From contig JAIQEX010000038.1 in NCBI GenBank assembly GCA_020073615.1, positions 1 through 48,028 on the forward strand: DNA of 48,028 nucleotides, given 5' to 3'. This document shows positions 42,176 to 48,028 of the stretch, one piece after another (position 1 is the stretch's first letter; each line of letters begins with the position of its first letter). The notes below the pieces were generated by a model. That model had not been told where the DNA came from and made no database searches. It was given only the letters and a program-made list of their open reading frames with translations. The DNA comes from Terriglobia bacterium. GTDB lineage: Bacteria; Acidobacteriota; Terriglobia; Bryobacterales; Bryobacteraceae. A program made the translations under genes and the position numbers.

Positions 42176-45100
42176 ATGCGCTCGAAACGTTTCCTGATCC
42201 CGATCGCGCTCGCGGCGGCTCTCACGAGCGCTGCGGCGCCCGCGACGGCTGCCGGCTTCGGAACGGTAGTTCCCATTGGCGGGCACGCCTCCGATATCGC
42301 CCTGGATGAATCGCGCGGGCTGCTGTACATCGCGAACTTCACGGCCAACCGCATCGAAGTCATGTCGACGGCGGACTTCTCCATCCGGAGTTCCATGAAC
42401 GTGGCGGCCCAGCCCGGCGCCCTGACGGTCTCTCCGGACGGGCAGTTTCTGTTGATCGCGCATTTCGGCAACTACACTCCGCCGGATCCGAGCAAGAACT
42501 CGCTCACGCTGATCAACCTGAACGACAATACGCGGCAGACCTTCGTCACCGGCGATCCGCCCCTGGGCGCGGCGTTCATGGCCAATGGCGAGGCATTCAT
42601 CGTGACCACCACCAGCCTGCTGCGGTTCGATCCGGTGACCGGGGTGATCCGCGTGCTGAATACCTTCGCCAACCTGGCGTCCACGCTGCCGGCCCCGCTG
42701 GCGACCTTTCCCACCAAGGTGATCGCCGCCGCGGTCTCCACCTCCGCCGACGGCAACTTCGCCTACGGGGTAGCCGACAACGGGGCGGGACAGGCGATTT
42801 ACCGCTATGCCATCAAACGGACGGGGCCGTTCTCGCCGGACGAATCGTTGTCGGCCATCGGCGTGGTGGCCACGCCCAAGCCGCTGCCGCGCCTCAGCGT
42901 GGCCGCCGACGGCTCGTGGAGCATGGTGGGCATGTACCGCATCGACGCGCAGGCCAACGACACGGCCCAGTTCCCCAACGCGGTGGATTCGGTCAATGTC
43001 GGCGGCAATGCCATTGACGACAAGGGCGGCGTCATTTACGCCCAGATCGTCACCGCCAACAGCGGCACGGCGCCGGTGTTGTCCATCCTGGCGGCGGACA
43101 ACCTGACGGTCGAAGAAAGACTGGCCATTCCCGAGAACATCACCGGGCGATCCATTCTCGACTCCGCGCGCAAGGTGCTGTACACGGTATCGGACAGCGG
43201 CGTGATGGTGCTGCCGGTGGGCTCGCTGAATCAATATCACCGCGTGGCGGCGCTGCAACGGGACATCCTGGTGAGCGGTAGTTTCTGCGACCGCCGCGTG
43301 ATTTCCCAGTACCTGACAGTCACCGATCCGGGCGGCGGCCATACGGATTTCTCGATCGGCAGCAACACCACGGGCGTGACCATTTCGCCGGCGAGCGGCG
43401 TCACCCCCGCCACCGTGCAGGTCCAAGTGGACCCCAACGCCTTTCAGGGCGCCAACGGCACAACCGCGGTCCAACTCCAGCTTTCCTCCTCCACGGCGGT
43501 CAATCTTCCATTGCCGGTACGGCTGCTGGTGAACAACGAGGATGTGGACCAGCGGGGCACGGTGTTTGTGGTTTCCGGCGCGCTGGCGGATGTCCTGGCC
43601 GATCCGGTGCGCAGCCGCTTTTACGTCCTCCAGCAGGACCTGAACCAAGTCCTGGTGTTTGACGGCGTCTCCTACGCGCAGATCGCGGCGCTGCGCACGT
43701 CCACCACGCCCACGCAGATGGCCATCAGCTTCGACCGGCGCTACCTGATCGTGGGACACGACAACTCGCAACTGGCCTTCGTCTGGGATCTGGACACCCT
43801 GGAGCGGCAGGCGCCGATTCTGTTCCCGGCGGGCCACTATCCGCGGTCCATCGCGGCCTCGGGCAAGGCGCTGCTGGCGGTGGCGCGCAATATCACCGGG
43901 GTGGGCGGCCCGGGGGTCATCGACCGCGTGGATCTGCCCACGCACACCGCCACGCAGCTCTCCAGCCTGGGGATTTACGAGAACAGCATCAGCGCCTCAT
44001 CGGTGCTGGCGCCCGCTCCCAACGGTGGCGCCATTCTGGTGGCCTCGCCCGACGGCAACGTCCTGCTGTACAATGCCAACGCCGACACCTTCACGGTTTC
44101 GCGCAAGGATTTCTCGAGGCTCGGCGGGGCGTTCGCGGCCTCCAGCTACGACTCCTTCCTGGTGGACAATCATCTGCTGAACGCCTCGCTGGTTCCGTCG
44201 GGCACGCTGCAGAGCACGTCGGGCGCCTCCTCGGGCTTCTCGTTCGTGGACCAGTGGGGATTCCGCACCACCACGGCGGCGGTCACCAGCCCCGGCGTCA
44301 TGGAGCGCATCGATCCGACGCAGAGCAACGTCAGCCCCAAGCCCAGCAAGATGGCGGAGGCGCCGCTGGTTCCCTCCACCGCCTGGCCCTTCACGCGCAC
44401 CCTGGCGCCACTCTACGACCGCAGTGCAATCATTTCCCTGAGCACCAGCGGCTTCACCGTGCTGCCCTGGAACTACGACGCCGCGGTGGCGCCGCCCAAA
44501 CTCAGCGCCGTGACCAATGCCGCCGACGGCAACCAGCCGGTGGCGCCGGGCGGCCTGATCAGCGTGTGGGGCAGCCAGATGAGCCCCACCAACATCGCCA
44601 CCAAGCAGATCCCGCTGCCCACCGCGCTCGGCTCGTCGTGCCTGACCATCAACGGCGTGCCGGTTCCCATGCTGTTCGTATCCCCGCAGCAGATCAACGG
44701 GCAGATCCCATTCAACGTGGACGGCAAGGCCACCATGACCCTGCGCACGCCGGGCGGCATCAGCGATAACTTCTACTTCACCATTCTGCCCGCCGCGCCC
44801 AGCGTTTTCCGGTCGGGCACCGCCGGCCCGGAGACCGGGCTGGCCACCATGGTGCGCGCCCAAAACAACCAGTTGGTGACGCCCACCAACCCCATCCGGC
44901 CCAACGATATCATCACCATTTACGCCACCGGGCTGGGGCGGACATCTCCGGAAGTCGACGCGGGAATGCCGGCGCCGTCCGATCCGCTGCCGCTGGCGGT
45001 GATCGTCCCCACGGTCACCCTGGGCGGGGTTCCGCTCGACGTGATGTATGCCGGCCTGGCGCCGGGCTGGGTGGGCGTGTACCAGATCAACGTTTTCGTT

Positions 45101-45187
45101 CCGGGCAACGTGCCCCAGGGCCTGAGCGTCCCGCTCACCATCAACCAGGGTAATTCGACCACGCTCAACGTGCGGGTCGTCAAATAG
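42176..45187 (+). CDS. Secreted beta-propeller protein with Solibacter-type C-terminal domain
   Basis: 1003 residues. Signal peptide ~1-25 (IPIALAAALTSAAAPATAA). An N-terminal YVTN/NHL-like propeller opens ASDIALDESRGLLYIANFTANRIEVMSTAD and has ALTVSPDGQFLLIAHFG. A central Ig-like part (ITSPASGVTPATVQVQVDP-like region, ~390-440) is followed by a second propeller (DPVRSRFYVLQQDLNQVLVFD, then MAISFDRRYLIVGHDN). The C-terminal ~230 residues are the Solibacter domain (VTNAADGNQPVAPGGLISVWGSQMS, MLFVSPQQINGQIPF, IITIYATGLGRTSP). It is probably a cell-surface or extracellular protein of unknown role. A barrel protein follows 12 bp after its stop and is likely co-transcribed. Confidence 0.85.
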   Translation: MRSKRFLIPIALAAALTSAAAPATAAGFGTVVPIGGHASDIALDESRGLLYIANFTANRIEVMSTADFSIRSSMNVAAQPGALTVSPDGQFLLIAHFGNYTPPDPSKNSLTLINLNDNTRQTFVTGDPPLGAAFMANGEAFIVTTTSLLRFDPVTGVIRVLNTFANLASTLPAPLATFPTKVIAAAVSTSADGNFAYGVADNGAGQAIYRYAIKRTGPFSPDESLSAIGVVATPKPLPRLSVAADGSWSMVGMYRIDAQANDTAQFPNAVDSVNVGGNAIDDKGGVIYAQIVTANSGTAPVLSILAADNLTVEERLAIPENITGRSILDSARKVLYTVSDSGVMVLPVGSLNQYHRVAALQRDILVSGSFCDRRVISQYLTVTDPGGGHTDFSIGSNTTGVTISPASGVTPATVQVQVDPNAFQGANGTTAVQLQLSSSTAVNLPLPVRLLVNNEDVDQRGTVFVVSGALADVLADPVRSRFYVLQQDLNQVLVFDGVSYAQIAALRTSTTPTQMAISFDRRYLIVGHDNSQLAFVWDLDTLERQAPILFPAGHYPRSIAASGKALLAVARNITGVGGPGVIDRVDLPTHTATQLSSLGIYENSISASSVLAPAPNGGAILVASPDGNVLLYNANADTFTVSRKDFSRLGGAFAASSYDSFLVDNHLLNASLVPSGTLQSTSGASSGFSFVDQWGFRTTTAAVTSPGVMERIDPTQSNVSPKPSKMAEAPLVPSTAWPFTRTLAPLYDRSAIISLSTSGFTVLPWNYDAAVAPPKLSAVTNAADGNQPVAPGGLISVWGSQMSPTNIATKQIPLPTALGSSCLTINGVPVPMLFVSPQQINGQIPFNVDGKATMTLRTPGGISDNFYFTILPAAPSVFRSGTAGPETGLATMVRAQNNQLVTPTNPIRPNDIITIYATGLGRTSPEVDAGMPAPSDPLPLAVIVPTVTLGGVPLDVMYAGLAPGWVGVYQINVFVPGNVPQGLSVPLTINQGNSTTLNVRVVK

Positions 45188-45199
45188 CAGGAGATGCAC

Positions 45200-45835
45200 A
45201 TGAGAACGCTTGGCATTTCGATTCTATTATTGGCCTCGGCGGGCGCCGGCCTGGCGCAGCAATGGGAATTGGGAGGCGCGGGGGGCGCCGGGTTCCTGAG
45301 CAACGTGTCGGTATCGAGCCCCGCCGGCGCCGCTACCGCCGGCTTCCAGAACGGCTTCGCCGCCGGCGCATTCGCCGGGCAGAACCTGTACCCCCACCTC
45401 AGCGGCGAGCTGCACTATGCCTACCTGCAAAGCAACCTGCAGATCAAGAGCGCGAACTCCAGCGGGACGTTCTCCGGCAACGCGCACGCGATCCATTACG
45501 ACCTGCTCCTGCACACCAGCCGGCGCGGCTCGCGCACGCAGTACTTCGCGGCCTTGGGCGGCGGGCTGAAGGTGTTTCGCGGAACGGGCCAGCCGGCGGC
45601 CTTCCTGCCCATGAGCCAGTTCGGTTACTTCACGCAAACGCAAGCCATGAAGCCCATGGCCAGCGTGGGCGCCGGGATGAAGCATTCCCTCTCCCCCCGC
45701 ATGAACCTGCGGGTGGAGTTTCGCGACTACATCACCGCCTTTCCCACGCAACTGATCGCTCCCGCGCCGGGCGCGAAGTACGGCGCCCTGCTGCACGATT
45801 TCGTGCCCATGGTGGGCGTCAGCTACGTGTTCTAG
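45200..45835 (+). CDS. Outer-membrane beta-barrel protein
   Basis: 211 residues. I choose the ATG at 45200 because AGGAG is 7 bp upstream of it and only 1 bp from the ATG at 45194. Signal peptide ends AGAGLAQQ. The mature part shows alternating amphipathic strands with aromatic ends: WELGGAGGAGFLSNV, LSGELHYAYLQSNLQI, AIHYDLLLHTSRRG, YFAALGGGLKVFRG, MKPMASVGAGMKHSLSPRMNLRVEFRDYI. It finishes VGVSYVF with a C-terminal Phe, as usual for barrels. This is an OmpA/opacity-like eight-stranded barrel. Its position suggests a partner of the preceding 1003-aa secreted protein. Confidence 0.85.
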   Translation: MRTLGISILLLASAGAGLAQQWELGGAGGAGFLSNVSVSSPAGAATAGFQNGFAAGAFAGQNLYPHLSGELHYAYLQSNLQIKSANSSGTFSGNAHAIHYDLLLHTSRRGSRTQYFAALGGGLKVFRGTGQPAAFLPMSQFGYFTQTQAMKPMASVGAGMKHSLSPRMNLRVEFRDYITAFPTQLIAPAPGAKYGALLHDFVPMVGVSYVF

Positions 45836-45865
45836 AATCCGGAACCGTCTTGCCGCTCCTGAAAG

Positions 45866-45902
45866 AGCCGGCCGCGCGTGGTTTGCGGGGCCGGTTTTTT
45901 TT
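45866..45902 (+). terminator. Intrinsic terminator after the barrel gene
   Basis: CCGGCC (45868-45873) pairs with GGCCGG (45889-45894) across a 15-base loop, followed by eight T (45895-45902). It lies 30 bp after the stop of the barrel gene and separates it from the ABC ATPase gene. Confidence 0.85.
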
Positions 45903-45949
45903 GTGCGGTCCTTTTTGGAGCCGGCACTTGCGTTATCGTAACCAGAGGG

Positions 45950-46672
45950 ATGTCCGACCCCTATATCCGCGTCCGCGATCTGGAGAAACGATACCAGTCC
46001 GGCTCCTCCAGCCTGGTGGTGTTCGCGCAACTCGATCTCGAGGTGTACCGCGGCGAAATGCTGGCGCTGGTGGGCGAGTCCGGCTCCGGAAAATCGACGC
46101 TCCTGCACCTGCTGGGCGGTCTGGACAGGCCTTCGAACGGTACGATATACTACCAGGGAACAGAGATTTCAGGACTCGCTGAGCCGGCACGGGCGGATTT
46201 TCGCAACCGGGAAATAGGGTTTGTCTGGCAGATTCACTATCTCCTTCCCGAGTTTACGGCGTTGGAGAACGTGATGATGCCGTTGCTGATTCGGGGCTGG
46301 CCGCGGGCGCGCGCCGCTTCCGAATCGCGGGCGAGGTTGGATGAAGTGGGTCTGGGCGCGCGGTCTGCGCACCGCGCCGGAGAGTTGTCGGGCGGGGAAC
46401 AGCAGCGGACGGTGCTGGCACGGGCGCTGGTGGGCAAGCCCGCGGTGCTGCTGGCTGACGAGCCTACCGGCAACCTGGACTTCCGGACTGGTGAGATGAT
46501 CTTCGAGCTCCTCGAAGGCCTGCATCGTTCGCACCAGCTCACGTCGGTCCTGGTTACGCACAACCTGTCGTTCGCACGCCGTTGCGACCGGGTTTTGAGC
46601 CTGGAGAAGGGCGTACTGGCGCCGGCCGGGCCGGCCGGTTCGCCACCGGAGACCGGTCCGGAGTATCTTTAG
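45950..46672 (+). CDS. LolD-like ABC transporter ATP-binding protein
   Basis: 240 residues from the ATG at 45950 (MSDPYIRVRDLEKRY), with AGAGG just upstream. Walker A is GESGSGKST (42-50), Q-loop Gln94 in FVWQIHYLLPEFTALENVMMP, signature LSGGEQQR (146-153), Walker B VLLADEPTGNLD, H-loop His204. The HYLLPEFTALENV stretch is typical of LolD, the ATPase of lipoprotein release, though MacB-type ATPases are close. No permease (LolC/E) is adjacent, so the partner must be elsewhere; the ADOP permeases in this window also lack ATPases. It ends 19 bp before clpC. Confidence 0.88.
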   Translation: MSDPYIRVRDLEKRYQSGSSSLVVFAQLDLEVYRGEMLALVGESGSGKSTLLHLLGGLDRPSNGTIYYQGTEISGLAEPARADFRNREIGFVWQIHYLLPEFTALENVMMPLLIRGWPRARAASESRARLDEVGLGARSAHRAGELSGGEQQRTVLARALVGKPAVLLADEPTGNLDFRTGEMIFELLEGLHRSHQLTSVLVTHNLSFARRCDRVLSLEKGVLAPAGPAGSPPETGPEYL

Positions 46673-46691
46673 TCATAGGGGGCGTCACTTT

Positions 46692-48028
46692 ATGTTTGAG
46701 CGATACACGGAGAAGGCGCGGAGGGTGATCTTCTTCGCGCGGTACGAGGCCAGCCAGTTCGGGAGTCCCTTCATCGAGACCGAACACCTGCTGCTCGGCC
46801 TGTTGCGCGAAGACAAGGCGCTGGCCAACCGGTTCCTGCGGTCGCACGCGGCGGTCGAGTCGATCCGCAAACAGATCGAAGGCCACACCACGATTCGGGA
46901 AAAGGTCTCGACCTCCGTGGATCTGCCCCTCAGCCACGAGTGCAAACGCGTCCTGGCCTACGGCGCCGAAGAGGCGGAGCGGCTGAATCACAAGCATATC
47001 GGCACCGAGCATCTGCTGCTGGGCCTGCTGCGCGAGGAGAAGTGCTTCGCCGCCGAGATCCTGCACGAGCGCGGCCTGCGGCTTTCCACCATCCGCGAGG
47101 AGCTGGCGCGTTCGCAAAGCGAGAAGGTGGCCTCGGCGCGGCCCAAGGAGAGCTCGCTATTGGCGGAATTCAGCCGCGATCTCACGCAATCCGCCATGGA
47201 CAACACGCTCGATCCGCTGGTGGGGCGCGATTACGAGCTGGAGCGGGTGGTGCAGATCCTGTGCCGCCGCACCAAGAACAACCCGGTGCTGATCGGCGAG
47301 CCGGGGGTGGGCAAGACCGCCATCGTCGAGGGGCTGGCGCAACGCATCGCCGAGGGGGACGTGCCCTCCTTCCTGGCCGACAAGCGCATCCTGGCGCTCG
47401 ATCTGTCGCTCATCGTGGCCGGCACCAAGTATCGCGGCCAGTTTGAAGAGCGGCTGAAGACCATCATGAAGGAGCTGATGGAGAACCAGAACGCCATCAT
47501 CTTCATCGACGAGCTGCATACCCTGGTGGGGGCCGGCTCGGCGGAAGGGTCGCTCGATGCCGCCAACATCCTGAAGCCGGCGCTTTCCCGCGGCGAGATC
47601 CAATGCATCGGCGCCACCACGCCGGGGGAGTTCCGCAAATCGATCGAGAAGGACCGCTCGCTCGAGCGGCGCTTCCAGGCGGTCAAGGTGCCGCCGCCGA
47701 ACGAGGTGGACGCCATCAAGATCCTGTTCGGCATCAAGGACCGCTACGAGAAATTCCATGCCGTGGCCTACACCGACGACGCCATCGAGACGGCGGTCTA
47801 CACCTCCAGCCGCTACATTCCGGACCGCTACCTGCCGGACAAGGCGATCGACCTGATCGACGAGGCCGGGGCGCGCGTCAAGCTGCGCCAGACCACCCTG
47901 CCCGCCGACCTGGCGGACATCCAGAAGCGCATCAAGTTCATCGTGCACCGCATGGAAAACGCCATCGCCAACCACGAGTTCGAAAAGGCGCGCTTCTATT
48001 CCGACGAGGAGCGCAAAGAGCGCGAGAA
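46692..48028 (+). CDS. clpC: ClpC-type AAA+ Clp protease ATPase subunit (partial, runs off the window)
   Basis: The frame is open from the ATG at 46692 to the right edge, giving 445 residues with no stop. Two Clp-N repeats are visible ([13 protein letters not shown] ~29-41 and [13 protein letters not shown] ~104-116). The first AAA+ module has Walker A GEPGVGKT (202-209), [14 protein letters not shown] (Walker B), a sensor-1 region [10 protein letters not shown] and SLERRFQAV (arginine finger). The visible end ([34 protein letters not shown]) is the UVR-like middle domain that distinguishes ClpC from ClpA/ClpB. It unfolds substrates for ClpP in the cytoplasm. Start supported by AGGGGG upstream. 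Confidence 0.96.
   Translation, partial: MFERYTEKARRVIFFARYEASQFGSPFIETEHLLLGLLREDKALANRFLRSHAAVESIRKQIEGHTTIREKVSTSVDLPLSHECKRVLAYGAEEAERLNHKHIGTEHLLLGLLREEKCFAAEILHERGLRLSTIREELARSQSEKVASARPKESSLLAEFSRDLTQSAMDNTLDPLVGRDYELERVVQILCRRTKNNPVLIGEPGVGKTAIVEGLAQRIAEGDVPSFLADKRILALDLSLIVAGTKYRGQFEERLKTIMKELMENQNAIIFIDELHTLVGAGSAEGSLDAANILKPALSRGEIQCIGATTPGEFRKSIEKDRSLERRFQAVKVPPPNEVDAIKILFGIKDRYEKFHAVAYTDDAIETAVYTSSRYIPDRYLPDKAIDLIDEAGARVKLRQTTLPADLADIQKRIKFIVHRMENAIANHEFEKARFYSDEERKERE

Noticed and set aside
42068-43945. 625-codon minus-strand frame opposite the 1003-aa secreted protein
   Set aside because: Shadow frame: composition is His/Arg/Gly-rich and no domain or signal peptide fits.

Overview
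The window is GC-rich, densely coded bacterial chromosome. It most resembles an acidobacterium of the Solibacter/Bryobacter type. Three things point there: two long orphan ADOP-type permeases (acidobacterial duplicated orphan permeases), two large secreted proteins ending in a domain that matches my recollection of the 'Solibacter C-terminal' family (TIGR03437), and an abundance of small secreted and beta-propeller proteins. Taxonomy is inferred from gene content; there is no rRNA in the window. I recognised no tRNA, rRNA or CRISPR array.

Layout. 1-3.1 kb: the tail of a transposase, a TolB-like propeller protein, a small secreted protein, and a secreted protein of unknown function. 3.1-8.3 kb (minus): a tightly overlapped operon running RsbU-like phosphatase, nnr, tsaE, FabI/FabL-like reductase, DinB protein. 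It mixes signalling with metabolite and tRNA housekeeping. 8.4-9.1 kb: a second small secreted protein and a DUF192 protein. 9.3-16.5 kb: two ADOP permeases around a DUF4386 membrane protein, the second permease preceded by its PadR regulator. 16.6-21.8 kb (minus): an ECF sigma/anti-sigma pair followed by three LiaF/DUF4097-like envelope proteins and an MFS transporter, apparently one envelope-stress operon. 21.9-25.3 kb (plus): a flippase-like membrane protein translationally coupled to nrdR, then the primary sigma factor rpoD behind an inverted-repeat element and a 14-bp palindrome. 25.7-26.3 kb: a transposase remnant.

26.5-38.0 kb (minus) is the most notable region. It is a Tad/Flp type IVc pilus locus read in the order PilZ protein, large membrane protein, flp pilin, cpaB, cpaC secretin, cpaE/tadZ, cpaF/tadA ATPase, tadB, tadC. 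Two tandem, mutually similar 31-residue single-span proteins follow, then a second large polytopic membrane protein. The flp gene and the two microproteins are too short for routine ORF calling. A LuxR-type response regulator is divergent from the locus across 463 bp that contain an 18-bp perfect palindrome. Prepilin peptidase and minor pilin genes are not in the window.

39.2-39.7 kb is a tandem repeat array with two embedded intrinsic terminators and a terminal inverted repeat, lying between convergent genes. 39.7-45.8 kb holds two divergent giant secreted proteins with Solibacter-type C-termini and a small outer-membrane barrel. The window ends with an orphan LolD-like ABC ATPase and the first 445 codons of clpC.
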